Assembly (NCBI RefSeq): GCF_000275725.1
Contig: NZ_AJTS01000020.1
Span: 1 to 64,000, forward strand
DNA length: 64,000 nt
Direction of reading: 5' to 3'
DNA from: Vreelandella stevensii S18214
GTDB lineage: Bacteria; Pseudomonadota; Gammaproteobacteria; Pseudomonadales; Halomonadaceae
Shown here: in pieces, positions 52,913 to 62,121 of the stretch
Numbering within the stretch: the stretch's first letter is position 1
Layout: each line of letters opens with the position of its first letter
Notes under the pieces: generated by a model
Seen by the model: only the letters and a program-made list of their open reading frames with translations
Database searches by the model: none
What the model was told of the DNA's origin: nothing
Program-made: the position numbers and the translations under genes

Positions 52913-54445
52913 ATGTCCAATGACCCAATCGCCCATTCGTTCACCACCCTCGGCATTGTCGGCACGGGGGCCATGGGGAGAGGCATAGCCCAGCTCGCCG
53001 CGCAGGCGGGTCTGAAGGTCATGCTATTTGATGTCAAGGAAGGCGCGGTGGCGGAAGCGAAAGCCTTTATTCAAGGATTATGGCAGCGCAGCGCCGACAA
53101 GCAGCGAATGACCCAGGTTCAGGCCGAGCAGTATGGCGAGCGACTGGTCGAGGCCCGCGACCTCGCCGCCCTGGCCCCTTGCGACATCGTCGTCGAAGCC
53201 ATTGTCGAGAAGCTGGACGCCAAACAGGGGTTGTTTGGCGATTTGGAGAGCATCGTTCGCCAGGATGCCGTGCTGGCCACCAACACCTCTTCGCTGTCGG
53301 TGACCGCGATTGCGGCCGCCTGCCAGCACCCGGAACGGGTGATTGGCTTTCACTTCTTCAACCCGGTACCGCTGATGAAAATCGTCGAGGTGATTCCAGG
53401 GCTGAGAACGGATCACAGCGTTACCCAGCGGGTCGATGCGCTGGGGTCTGCCATGGGCCACTTCACCGCCCAGGCCACCGACACCCCCGGTTTTCTGGTC
53501 AATCATGCCGGGCGCGCCTTTGGCACCGAAGCGCTGCGTATTCTGAGCGAGAGCGTGGCCGACCCCGCCACCATTGACCGCATCATGGTCGACCAGGGCG
53601 GCTTTCGCATGGGGCCGTTCACGCTGCTGGACCTGACCGGTCTCGACGTTTCCCATGCGGTGATGGAATCGGTGTACCACCAATATTATGAAGAGCCGCG
53701 CTTTCGGCCCTCACCCCTGACCCGCCAGCGGCTTTCGGCGGGGCTGCTGGGGCGCAAGACCGGCGAAGGCTTCTACCGCTACGTGGAGGGCCAGCAGCAG
53801 ATGCCAGAAGAGCGCCCCCGCCAAGCGACGCCTGCTTGCCCGGTATGGATCAGCCAGGAGGACCCGGACAGCGCCGCTCAGCTTGCCGAGCTGGTCGAAG
53901 CTGCAGGCTGGCCGCTGGAGAGCGGGCAGCAGCCTTCCCCCGAGGCGCTGTGCCTGTTGACGCCGCTGGGTGAAGACACCACCCAGTGCGCCCTGCGCCA
54001 GGGCCTGAACGCCGAGCAGTGCGTGGCGGTGGACATGCTGGCAGGGCTTGAAAAACGCCGCAGTCTGATGGCGTCGCCCGTGACCCGCGCCAGCCTCATT
54101 GAGGCCGCAGCCAGCCTGCTCAATGCCGATGGCACGCCGGTCAGCACACTTCAGGACAGCAATGGCTTCGTGCTGCAGCGGGTGGTGGCCTGCATCGTCA
54201 ATGTCGGGGCAGATATCGCTCAGCAAGGGGTCGCAGCGCCTGCCACCATCGACCGAGCGGTAGAACTCGGTTTGGGCTATCCGTTCGGTCCGCTACGCAT
54301 GGGCGACCACTACGGCGCCTCGCGCATCCTGACCATTTTGCACAACCTGCTGGACGCCACCGGCGACCCCCGCTACCGCCCCAGCCCGTGGCTGCGCCGC
54401 CGCGCTGCGCTAGGCATGTCCCTGACGAACGGGCCAACGGGCTGA
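52913..54445 (+). CDS. 3-hydroxyacyl-CoA dehydrogenase (PaaH/HbdA-like)
   Basis: 510 residues: NAD-binding domain with GIVGTGAMGRGIAQLAAQAG (12-31) and catalytic His in GFHFFNPVPLMKIVEV, followed by two 3HCDH C-terminal domains (about 190-290 and 405-500), the two-domain layout of PaaH. It oxidises 3-hydroxyacyl-CoA to 3-oxoacyl-CoA. It supplies the activity missing from the degenerate fusion at 40587. The thiolase gene follows 46 bases downstream. Confidence 0.94.
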   Translation: MSNDPIAHSFTTLGIVGTGAMGRGIAQLAAQAGLKVMLFDVKEGAVAEAKAFIQGLWQRSADKQRMTQVQAEQYGERLVEARDLAALAPCDIVVEAIVEKLDAKQGLFGDLESIVRQDAVLATNTSSLSVTAIAAACQHPERVIGFHFFNPVPLMKIVEVIPGLRTDHSVTQRVDALGSAMGHFTAQATDTPGFLVNHAGRAFGTEALRILSESVADPATIDRIMVDQGGFRMGPFTLLDLTGLDVSHAVMESVYHQYYEEPRFRPSPLTRQRLSAGLLGRKTGEGFYRYVEGQQQMPEERPRQATPACPVWISQEDPDSAAQLAELVEAAGWPLESGQQPSPEALCLLTPLGEDTTQCALRQGLNAEQCVAVDMLAGLEKRRSLMASPVTRASLIEAAASLLNADGTPVSTLQDSNGFVLQRVVACIVNVGADIAQQGVAAPATIDRAVELGLGYPFGPLRMGDHYGASRILTILHNLLDATGDPRYRPSPWLRRRAALGMSLTNGPTG

Positions 54446-54491
54446 CACCCCCCAGTTACCAATACGGCTCACCCAAACAAGGAGAACAACC

Positions 54492-55700
54492 ATGCAAGAC
54501 GCCTATATCTACGACGGATTACGCACCCCTTTTGGCCGCCATGGCGGCAGCCTGGCGGCCATTCGCCCGGATGAGTTACTGGGATTGACATTAAAAGCGC
54601 TGGTGGCGCGCAATCCGTTTGCCCCTGAAAGCTACGAAGAAGTGCTGGCGGGCTGCACCAACCAGGCGGGTGAAGACTCTCGCAACGTGGCCCGCCACGG
54701 GGCGCTGCTGGCGGGCCTGCCCATCGACGTCGCGGGACAGACGGTCAACCGGCTGTGCGGCAGCGGCCTGGCCGCCATGATGGACGCCGCCCGGGCGGCG
54801 CGTCTGGGCGAAGGCGAGCTGTTCCTGGCGGGCGGAGTCGAGTCCATGTCGCGTGCGCCCTACGTGCTGGGCAAAGCCGACTCTCCCTACGCGCGCAATC
54901 AGCCCATGTTCGATACCGTGATTGGCTCGCGCTTCCCCAACCCGTGGCTTGCCAAAGAGTACGGCAGCCACAGCATGCCGGAAACCGCCGATAACATCGC
55001 CCACGACCTGAACATTGGCCGCGACGCCAGCGACGCTTTTGCCGCCCGCTCCCAGGCTCGCTACGCCCAGGCTTTGGCCAACGGTTTTTATGACGGCGAG
55101 ATGTTCGGCGTCGAAGTGCCCCAGGGGCGCAAACAGCCGCCACTGATGGTGGACAAGGACGAGCACCCCAGGCCGGAAAGCACCGAAGAGAAACTGGCCA
55201 GGCTGGGTGCGCTGTTCGACAACGGCGTCGTGACCGCAGGCAACGCTTCCGGGTTGAACGACGGCGCCGCGGCGCTGATCGTCGGCACCTTGGCTGCGGG
55301 CGAGCGTGCCGGAATTGCCCCCCGCGCCCGTATCGTGGCCAGCGCCGTGGCGGGCGTTGCCCCTCGGGTGATGGGCCTGGGGCCGGTGCCCGCGTCGCAA
55401 AAAGCGCTGGCCCGGGCAGGCCTTGAGCTGGCACAGATGGACGTCATCGAAATCAATGAGGCCTTTGCGGTGCAGGTGCTGGGCTGCGTTCAGCAGCTCG
55501 GGCTTTCCGCCGATGACCCACGCCTGAACGCCAACGGCGGCGCCATTGCCATCGGCCATCCGCTGGGTGCCTCGGGCGCGCGCTTGGCCCTCACGGCCCT
55601 GCGCCAGCTGGAAGCCACCGGCGGGCGCTATGCGCTGGTGACCATGTGTATCGGCGTGGGTCAGGGCATTGCCACCATCATCGAGCGCCTGGAGCGCTGA
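54492..55700 (+). CDS. Acetyl-CoA acyltransferase (PcaF/FadA-like thiolase)
   Basis: 402 residues with a strong ribosome site (AAGGAG). Nucleophilic cysteine in VNRLCGSGLAAMMDAARA (near 91), His in NANGGAIAIGHPLGASGARL, second Cys in VTMCIGVGQGIATI. The N-terminus DAYIYDGLRTPFGRHGGSLA is the 3-oxoadipyl-CoA thiolase pattern, which hints at C6 dicarboxyl-CoA substrates. Cleaves the 3-oxoacyl-CoA made by the preceding enzyme. Confidence 0.94.
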   Translation: MQDAYIYDGLRTPFGRHGGSLAAIRPDELLGLTLKALVARNPFAPESYEEVLAGCTNQAGEDSRNVARHGALLAGLPIDVAGQTVNRLCGSGLAAMMDAARAARLGEGELFLAGGVESMSRAPYVLGKADSPYARNQPMFDTVIGSRFPNPWLAKEYGSHSMPETADNIAHDLNIGRDASDAFAARSQARYAQALANGFYDGEMFGVEVPQGRKQPPLMVDKDEHPRPESTEEKLARLGALFDNGVVTAGNASGLNDGAAALIVGTLAAGERAGIAPRARIVASAVAGVAPRVMGLGPVPASQKALARAGLELAQMDVIEINEAFAVQVLGCVQQLGLSADDPRLNANGGAIAIGHPLGASGARLALTALRQLEATGGRYALVTMCIGVGQGIATIIERLER

Positions 55701-55801
55701 CGCAGGCCAAGCGTTGATGGCACTTTGTCATCACGCTTTGCATCGCCCCAGCGCAGGTATGCGATACTTGCTACTCAATGAACGATTAGCCGAGACGCTT
55801 G

Positions 55802-56623
55802 ATGGAACCCACCGACGCCGCTGCTGATGAGCCGCAACCCTCCGAAAAAGACCGCAACTTCGTCACCGCGCTGGCGCGTGGGCTGGAACTGCTCCGCGCC
55901 TTTGGAACGGGCGAGGAGTACTTGGGCAATGCGGAGCTCTCCAATCGCACCCGCATTCCCCGCCCCACGGTGTCACGGCTGACCTACACGCTGACCCAGC
56001 TTGGCTACTTGCAGCATAACCGCCATCTGGAAAAGTACCGCCTGGGGCCAGGGGTGCTGGCACTGGGCTACCGCTTTCTGGCCAACATGGGGATACGCGA
56101 AGTCGCCCGCCCCCACTTGCAGCAGTTTGCCGATGCCACCGACTGTAACGTCAGCCTGGGCAGCGCCGACCGCAGCGACATGGTGTATCTGGAAACCTGC
56201 CATGGCCACGGCCCGCTGATCATTCGCCTGGACGTGGGCTCCCGGCTGCCCATCGCCACGTCGGCCATTGGGCGCGCGTGGCTATGCGGCCTGCCTGGCG
56301 AGCGTCGCCATCAGGTGATGCAAGAGCTGGCCGCGTTTCATGGCAGCGACTGGCCCCGCCTGCAGGCGGGCATCGAACAGAGCCTGCGCGACTATGCCGA
56401 ATACGGCTTCTGCCTCTCCGAACAGGATTGGCAGCGGGATATCAGCGCGGTGGCGATGCCACTGATTCTGGAAGATGGTGCGGAAGTCATGGCCATCAAC
56501 TGTGGCGGCTCCAGCCTGCGGCTGGATCATGATCGCCTGGTCAACAATCTTGGCCCACGACTCAAGGAGGTCGCTGCCCGCATCAAGCAGGAACTCGCCC
56601 CCAAATATGGGGCTTCACGTTAA
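55802..56623 (+). CDS. IclR-family transcriptional regulator
   Basis: 273 residues from the ATG at 55802 (a TTG lies just before). N-terminal winged helix (about 20-85; NAELSNRTRIPRPTVSRLTY) and the C-terminal effector domain (about 95-265; YLETCHGHGPLIIRLDVGSR, FCLSEQDWQRDISAVAMPL). The PcaR/PobR branch controls aromatic and carboxylic acid catabolism. It follows the thiolase on the same strand and is the best candidate to bind the shared palindrome found before the local operons. No clear copy of that motif precedes its own gene. Confidence 0.92.
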   Translation: MEPTDAAADEPQPSEKDRNFVTALARGLELLRAFGTGEEYLGNAELSNRTRIPRPTVSRLTYTLTQLGYLQHNRHLEKYRLGPGVLALGYRFLANMGIREVARPHLQQFADATDCNVSLGSADRSDMVYLETCHGHGPLIIRLDVGSRLPIATSAIGRAWLCGLPGERRHQVMQELAAFHGSDWPRLQAGIEQSLRDYAEYGFCLSEQDWQRDISAVAMPLILEDGAEVMAINCGGSSLRLDHDRLVNNLGPRLKEVAARIKQELAPKYGASR

Positions 56624-56707
56624 TCCCGTTGCCGGCGACCTTTCATTAACGCTCGTTTGAATGCATCATGGAGCATTAATCGCCTTGTCGGCACATGGGG
56701 AGCAGGG

Positions 56708-57820
56708 ATGCCAAACGAGTGGGTCACGCAACACGATGATCACATAGCGCTGCACGGGGAATGGACGCTTCGCCACTATTCGGCCTTGAGAGACACGCTG
56801 AATCGACAGCAGGAGGTCTCTGAAGCGTCTATCCAGCTGCCCGGCTTCGACAAACTGGACACGGCGGGCGCCGCGCTGGTCATCGAGCTGGTAGGCGTTG
56901 ACAACGCCAAGCAGGTAAATGAGTGGGCCAGCGAGCTACCGGACGCGCAGCAAGCTCTGCTGATGCGTCTGGCCGAGGCCATGGCATCCCCGCTGGAAAA
57001 TGACCAACCGCGCGCCTCTCGCGTCAGCGAAGCGCTGGCTTCCATCGGTCAGCAGATGAGCGGTTTGTGGTCTCAGCAGCGTCAACTGCTGGGGTTCATC
57101 GGTCTGGTGCTGGCGGCCTTCGCCCCGCTCGTGTTTCGGCCCAGCCGCTGGCGCATCACCGCTACGGTGGCCCATGTGCAGCAAAGTGGCCTGAATGCCG
57201 TGCCCATCGTGGCCCTATTGACCTTCATGGTGGGGGCCGTGGTGGCCTTTCTCGGGGCCACGGTGCTGGAAGACTTTGGGGCCACGGTGTACACCATCGA
57301 CCTGGTGGCGTTTTCCTTCCTGCGTGAATTCGGCGTGCTGCTGGCGGCCATTCTGCTGGCGGGGCGTACTGCCAGCGCCTTCACGGCGCAGTTGGGGGCC
57401 ATGAAATCCAACGAGGAGATCGACGCCCTCAAAACCCAAGGGCTGGACCCCATCGAGCTGCTGGTGCTGCCCCGGGTCATGGCCATGCTGATCAGCCTGC
57501 CCCTGCTGGCCTTCGTCGGCATGCTCAGTGGCCTGGTCGGTGGCGCCATGGTCGCCACCCTCTCGCTGGATATCTCCCTGACCCAATTCATGGACACGCT
57601 CCAGAACGACGTCTCGGTGACGCATTTTCTGGTGGGCATGAGCAAGGCCCCGGTGTTTGCTTTCGTGATTGCCGTGATTGGCTGCCTGGAAGGCTTCAAG
57701 GTCAGCGGCAGTGCCCAGTCCGTGGGCACCCATACGACCTCCAGCGTCGTACAATCCATTTTCATGGTGATTCTACTGGACGCCCTGGCGGCACTCTTTT
57801 TCATGGAGATGGGATGGTAA
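56708..57820 (+). CDS. MlaE-like ABC permease with N-terminal STAS-like domain
   Basis: 370 residues from the ATG at 56708 (GGGGAGCAGGG upstream). Residues 1-95 resemble a STAS domain (HGEWTLRHYSALRDTL; LDTAGAALVIELVG), that is, a fused MlaB; the rest is an MlaE permease of about five spans with ILLAGRTASAFTAQLGAMKS and the EQIDAL-like NEEIDALKTQGLDP. Moves phospholipids or related lipids across the envelope with the ATPase and MCE proteins encoded next. Overlaps the ATPase gene by seven bases. Confidence 0.92.
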   Translation: MPNEWVTQHDDHIALHGEWTLRHYSALRDTLNRQQEVSEASIQLPGFDKLDTAGAALVIELVGVDNAKQVNEWASELPDAQQALLMRLAEAMASPLENDQPRASRVSEALASIGQQMSGLWSQQRQLLGFIGLVLAAFAPLVFRPSRWRITATVAHVQQSGLNAVPIVALLTFMVGAVVAFLGATVLEDFGATVYTIDLVAFSFLREFGVLLAAILLAGRTASAFTAQLGAMKSNEEIDALKTQGLDPIELLVLPRVMAMLISLPLLAFVGMLSGLVGGAMVATLSLDISLTQFMDTLQNDVSVTHFLVGMSKAPVFAFVIAVIGCLEGFKVSGSAQSVGTHTTSSVVQSIFMVILLDALAALFFMEMGW

Positions 57821-58635
57821 AGGAACACCACAAGACACCCGATGACCGAGACGACCACGCGGCCATCACCGTCGAGGGGCTGGTCAACCGCTTTGGAAGC
57901 CACGTGGTCCACGAAGACCTCGACCTGACGCTGCAGCGCGGTGAAATTCTCGGCGTGGTCGGCGGGTCGGGCACCGGCAAATCCGTACTGCTACGCAGTA
58001 TCGTCGGTCTCAAGAAGCCCGATGGAGGTCACATCGACGTGCTAGGCAACCGGCTCGACGAGCTGAGCGATGCCGAGCGCAGCCAGGTCGAACGGCGGTT
58101 TGGCGTGCTTTTCCAGCGTGGCGCCCTGTTCAGCTCGCTGACGCTACAGGAAAACGTCGCGCTCCCCCTCATCGAGCACGCTAAACTGTCCCGAGAAGAA
58201 GCCGAGTACCTGGCGCGCATCAAGCTGGCGCTGGTCGGCCTGCCCCCGCAGGCGGCGCGACAGTTCCCCGAGTCGCTGTCGGGGGGCATGGTCAAGCGCG
58301 CCGCGCTGGCTCGCGCCCTGGCCCTGGACCCTGACATTCTGTTTCTCGACGAACCCACCGCCGGGCTGGACCCGATTGGGGCCGCCGCCTTCGATCAGCT
58401 GCTGGTCACCTTGAGAGACGCCCTGGGGTTCAGCGTCTTTCTGGTCACCCACGACCTGGACACGCTCTACGCCGCCTGCGACCGCGTCGCGGTGTTATCC
58501 CAGAAGCGCGTGCTGGTGGCCGACACCCTGGAGAAAGTCGCCCAGACCGACGACGAGTGGATACAGGACTATTTCAATGGCCCCCGTGGACGCGCCGCGC
58601 AGCGCTCTGCTGAACCGACTTCCCGCGAGGAGTGA
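57814..58635 (+). CDS. MlaF-like ABC ATPase
   Basis: 273 residues. Walker A GGSGTGKSVLLR, signature LSGGMVKRAALARALA, Walker B ILFLDEPTAGLDPIGAAAFD, H-loop VTHDLDTLY. The MVKRAA form of the signature is that of MlaF/TtgA-type ATPases. Second gene of the four-gene lipid transport operon. Confidence 0.94.
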   Translation: MVKEHHKTPDDRDDHAAITVEGLVNRFGSHVVHEDLDLTLQRGEILGVVGGSGTGKSVLLRSIVGLKKPDGGHIDVLGNRLDELSDAERSQVERRFGVLFQRGALFSSLTLQENVALPLIEHAKLSREEAEYLARIKLALVGLPPQAARQFPESLSGGMVKRAALARALALDPDILFLDEPTAGLDPIGAAAFDQLLVTLRDALGFSVFLVTHDLDTLYAACDRVAVLSQKRVLVADTLEKVAQTDDEWIQDYFNGPRGRAAQRSAEPTSREE

Positions 58636-58640
58636 GACAC

Positions 58641-59582
58641 ATGGAAACCCGCGCGCACCATATCATGATCGGCTTGTTCACCGTGCTCACGGCAGCCGCT
58701 GCCCTGCTCTTTGCCCTATGGATGAGCCACGCGGCGGGCGAGCGCGACTACCAGCCCTACCGCATCCTGTTCGAGCGCAGCGTCAGCGGCCTGGCGGTGG
58801 GCAGCAAGGTGCAGTACAACGGCATCGAGGTAGGTGATGTCACCGAATTGAGCCTCAATCCGGATGACCCCCGCCAGGTGCTGGCCAGTATCCGTGTGTA
58901 CGAAGACACCCCGGTCAAGGCCGATACCCGGGCACGTCTGGCCTTTGCCAGCATTACTGGCAGCATGTCCGTTCAGCTGCATGGCGGCACGCCGGAAACC
59001 CCGCGCCTGCTGGACCAGAGCGATGACGACATGCCGTTCATTCGCGCCGACCCGTCGCCGATTGCCACGCTCTTCGAAGAGGGCGAAGAGATGATCGACA
59101 ACATCAACGCCATTCTGAAAAACGTCAACGAGCTGTTCAGCGACGACAATCGCCAGGAAGCAGGCAACATTCTCACCAACGTTGCCCAGATCACCGACAT
59201 GATTGCCTCCCAGCAGTCTGCTCTGGACGAGAACATGGCCCTGTTCGGGGAGGTCTCGCGTCAGGCCACCGCCACCCTGGAAAGCATCGAGGTCCTAAGC
59301 CAGGAAGCGCATTCGCTGCTCAGCCGCGAAGGCCGAGAGGTCATGCAGAGCGCCGAGAATGCCAGCCGCGACGTGGCCAACGCCGCCCAGCGCATCGAAC
59401 AGCTGGTGGAGGACAATGCCGGTGCCGTGGAAAGCACGCTGCAAAGCACCCGCGATATTGCCCCGGCCCTGGCGGCGCTGCGCGCCACCCTGACCACCCT
59501 GGATCGCATTACCCGCCAGCTCGAAGAGAACCCCACCAACTTTTTGCTGGGCCGTGACCAGATAGAGGAGTTCCGCCCATGA
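58641..59582 (+). CDS. MCE-domain protein, MlaD-like
   Basis: 313 residues from the ATG at 58641 (AGGAG nine bases upstream); a GTG at 58632 is too close to that site. One N-terminal membrane anchor (IMIGLFTVLTAAAALLFALW), the MCE/MlaD domain (about 38-115, SVSGLAVGSKVQYNGIEVGD) and a long helical, coiled-coil tail (about 140-300), longer than E. coli MlaD and closer to the PqiB/YebT or Mce style that bridges the periplasm. Overlaps the lipoprotein gene by four bases. Confidence 0.92.
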   Translation: METRAHHIMIGLFTVLTAAAALLFALWMSHAAGERDYQPYRILFERSVSGLAVGSKVQYNGIEVGDVTELSLNPDDPRQVLASIRVYEDTPVKADTRARLAFASITGSMSVQLHGGTPETPRLLDQSDDDMPFIRADPSPIATLFEEGEEMIDNINAILKNVNELFSDDNRQEAGNILTNVAQITDMIASQQSALDENMALFGEVSRQATATLESIEVLSQEAHSLLSREGREVMQSAENASRDVANAAQRIEQLVEDNAGAVESTLQSTRDIAPALAALRATLTTLDRITRQLEENPTNFLLGRDQIEEFRP

Positions 59583-60244
59583 TGTTCAAGACCCTGCGAG
59601 CTAAAGCCCTGCAAATCAGGCCCCTTCGAACCGGGGCCCTGCGAATCAGCCCCCTGCGTACAGGCGCCCTGCTGATCATTCTGGCCACCCTGACGGCCTG
59701 TTCGATCCTGCCCGACAACGAACCGGCCACGCTTTATCGGCTGCCGGCCGTAGACACCTCAGGGCAGCCGAATGCAGCGGCCACCCACGCCATGACGCTG
59801 GGCATCGCCACGCCAGAAACGGGGCACTTGCTGGGCAGCAACCGCATGGTGGTATTTCCGGAAGGCAACGTGGTGAACGTCTACGAAGGCGCACGCTGGC
59901 ACGAGGACGCTCCGGACATGCTCAAGGCCCGGCTCATCGAAGGCCTGCAGGCCCAGCAGCGGTTTGCGAGCGTCGGCAGTGATCGCCTGCCCCACGACCT
60001 GACCCTGCTCAGCGAGCTGCGCCACTTCCAGAGCGAATACGACGATACGCCGCCCAGCGTCAACGTGCAGCTGGATGTACAGCTGGTTGACAGCAACCGC
60101 GCGCCCTTGGCGACCAGCAGCTTCGCCATACGCAAGCGTGCCAGCAGCGTCGCCATTGCCGACGTGGTCGATGCCTTCGGCGCAGCGTCCGATGACTTGA
60201 ATCAGCAGTTGGGCGAGTGGCTGACCCGCGAGGTAACCCGCTAA
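59579..60244 (+). CDS. ABC-type transport auxiliary lipoprotein (PqiC-like)
   Basis: 221 residues; starts at ATG 59579 or 59582. The lipobox LTAC puts the lipidated cysteine at residue 41, much further in than usual, because three 10-residue repeats (LRAKALQIRP, LRTGALRISP, LRTGALLIIL) precede it. The mature part has the ABC_trans_aux fold with strands such as AMTLGIATPETGHLLGSNR and RMVVFPEGNVVNVYEGARW. Outer-membrane partner of the MCE protein, as PqiC is for PqiB. Its end overlaps the convergent kinase gene by four bases. Confidence 0.9.
   Translation: MMFKTLRAKALQIRPLRTGALRISPLRTGALLIILATLTACSILPDNEPATLYRLPAVDTSGQPNAAATHAMTLGIATPETGHLLGSNRMVVFPEGNVVNVYEGARWHEDAPDMLKARLIEGLQAQQRFASVGSDRLPHDLTLLSELRHFQSEYDDTPPSVNVQLDVQLVDSNRAPLATSSFAIRKRASSVAIADVVDAFGAASDDLNQQLGEWLTREVTR
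59594..59683 (+). repeat. Tandem repeat, 30 bp x 3, coding
   Basis: Three imperfect 30-base units encode LRAKALQIRP, LRTGALRISP and LRTGALLIIL. The last unit forms the start of the hydrophobic core of the signal peptide. The second and third copies are most alike, so duplication looks recent. Confidence 0.85.
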
Positions 60245-62103
60245 CGCGGATCGATTGCCCCACCGCTCAGCTTGCGCAGATAGTCGCGCGGGTCTCTGGG
60301 GTAGTAGTGGGCAGGCTGGCACGCCAGGTGGGTAAAGAACCGGGTGTCCTTGTAGGGCATTTTCATGAAGCCCGACACCCCCAGCCCTTCGATCTGATTG
60401 ACGCTGTCCAGCATGTGCGCCAGCAGCGCAGAGAACGCCTGCTCTCGGCGCGGGTCCAGCAGACGGTAGTAGCTATGAATCTTCAGGTGTCTGGGCAGCG
60501 CCTCGAAGATGATCATGCCGGTATGGTGGATGTCATTGAGCTGCTCCAGCAGGGCCATGATGCTTTCGGGCAATACCAGCAGCTCTTCGGGATCCGGACC
60601 ATCTTCGAAGTAGCTGTGCTGGCGGGTGCGATCCTCCATCTCCGGCACGGCGCTCACCTCGTACCCGATGGTCATGCCCGGCTGCGCAGCGAACGATGCG
60701 TCGGCGCTTTCCCGCTCCAGGTGCAGCGTCTGCCGCGCATTGAACAGGCAACTCTTGAAAATACCCTGGCGATGGATGGCCCGCGCCAGATGCACCATGT
60801 TATTTACCGCTTCGGTAAAGGCGGGCTTCAGGTCGGGGTCGTGCAGATTGAGCGACGAGTCGATATAGACGCCCTCCCGCTCCCAGCGCACGGCCAGCCC
60901 GCCCACCACGGGGTATTTGCCCAACCGGCTCACCGACGCCAGAAAGGCTTTCTCGGTGTCGCCCATGCCCTGCATGAACTGCTTGTAGTAGCGGTCCAGC
61001 TGCACGTCATTGACGTCATTGAGGGTTTCTTCGACGCTGGCCTCGCGCAGAAAGGCCTTGCGAGAGCTGTACACCACGGTGTCGATCTCCCGGCGCTGGC
61101 GATGCCCCCAGATCGGCACCAGGGGCGGCGGCGGCACGGCAGGCAAGTCGATCATCACGGTTCTGGCCATACGCGGCATTTCACGAATGAAGTGATCCCC
61201 CGCGCGGCGGCGAATGGCCGGGTCGGCATCCAGCAGCCCATCCAGCGTGCGGGCAAACTCGATGGGCAGGCCCAACGCACTGGCCGGAATCGCTCGGCAG
61301 CCAAAACGGCAGGACTGCGCCGATGCCAAGGCATACAGGGTTCCCGCCACCCCCTGTTCGTCGAAACGCGGCGATGACAGCGCGCCGTTGAGCTGCTCTT
61401 CGCCGATGAAGTAGACGTCGCCCAACCGCGCGTTGGTCTGCTGCAGGTTATCCGACATCAGCTCCATCACGTTGGCACCGACGAACTGCAGCGCCGCATC
61501 CAACTGGGCAAAGACCGACGACCCCCAATCGATCAGGGCGATGCTTTCCCTGCTGGCGTCGAACACCAGGTTGGAAGGCTTGATGTCGCCATGCACCACC
61601 GGGCGGGCATGGGGGCCGGTTTCCCGGCGCAGGGTGACCAGAATCTCTGCCAGCTGCGCGGCAATATGCACCACCAGGCGCGGCGAGAGCCGCCCCTGGC
61701 GCAGCGATACTTGCTCGAGATTCCAGCCGGGCGCGCGCTCCATGACCAGAATGGACTGGCCGCGCACGCGCTGATAGGCGATCAGCCCGGGAATCAGAGG
61801 GTGGCTGACCTGATCGAGCATGAACGCCTCTTCTTCGAGGCGCTCTTGCAAGTGGGTAGGCAGCGTGATGCGCGAGAACTTGAACACATAGTGGGTGGGC
61901 TGCCCCTGCTGCTGAGCGCTGCCCGCAAACACGAAACCATAGGCCCCCTTGCCAATCAGCTCGATGTCCCGGTACCCCAGCTGCACCAGCTGAGCCTGGC
62001 ACAGCGCTACCCAGTCTTTCAGCTTGCGCGCATCGTGATGGCTCAGCAGATAGACCGACTGCTCCTCTGGAATATAGAACTGCTGTAGCGCTGCCTGGCT
62101 CAT
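60241..62103 (-). CDS. Bacterial Ser/Thr protein kinase with unknown C-terminal domain
   Basis: 620 residues. Hanks-type kinase domain at about 45-320: glycine loop IGKGAYGFVFAG, a Lys in YVFKFSR, catalytic loop VVHGDIKPSNLVFD (HGD instead of HRD) and DWGS instead of DFG. The C-terminal 280 residues (EIDTVVYSSRKAFLREASVE onward) match no domain I know. No membrane span or PASTA repeat, so it is cytoplasmic. It is convergent with the lipid transport operon and 18 bases downstream of the E2 gene. Confidence 0.87.
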   Translation of the reverse strand: MSQAALQQFYIPEEQSVYLLSHHDARKLKDWVALCQAQLVQLGYRDIELIGKGAYGFVFAGSAQQQGQPTHYVFKFSRITLPTHLQERLEEEAFMLDQVSHPLIPGLIAYQRVRGQSILVMERAPGWNLEQVSLRQGRLSPRLVVHIAAQLAEILVTLRRETGPHARPVVHGDIKPSNLVFDASRESIALIDWGSSVFAQLDAALQFVGANVMELMSDNLQQTNARLGDVYFIGEEQLNGALSSPRFDEQGVAGTLYALASAQSCRFGCRAIPASALGLPIEFARTLDGLLDADPAIRRRAGDHFIREMPRMARTVMIDLPAVPPPPLVPIWGHRQRREIDTVVYSSRKAFLREASVEETLNDVNDVQLDRYYKQFMQGMGDTEKAFLASVSRLGKYPVVGGLAVRWEREGVYIDSSLNLHDPDLKPAFTEAVNNMVHLARAIHRQGIFKSCLFNARQTLHLERESADASFAAQPGMTIGYEVSAVPEMEDRTRQHSYFEDGPDPEELLVLPESIMALLEQLNDIHHTGMIIFEALPRHLKIHSYYRLLDPRREQAFSALLAHMLDSVNQIEGLGVSGFMKMPYKDTRFFTHLACQPAHYYPRDPRDYLRKLSGGAIDPR

Positions 62104-62121
62104 GGGGGCAATGGCCTTGGA

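Noticed and set aside
55701-55801. A copy of the shared operator upstream of the IclR gene
   Set aside because: Only a partial GCAAA half-site is present (reverse strand near 55735), too weak to count; autoregulation is not supported by this sequence.
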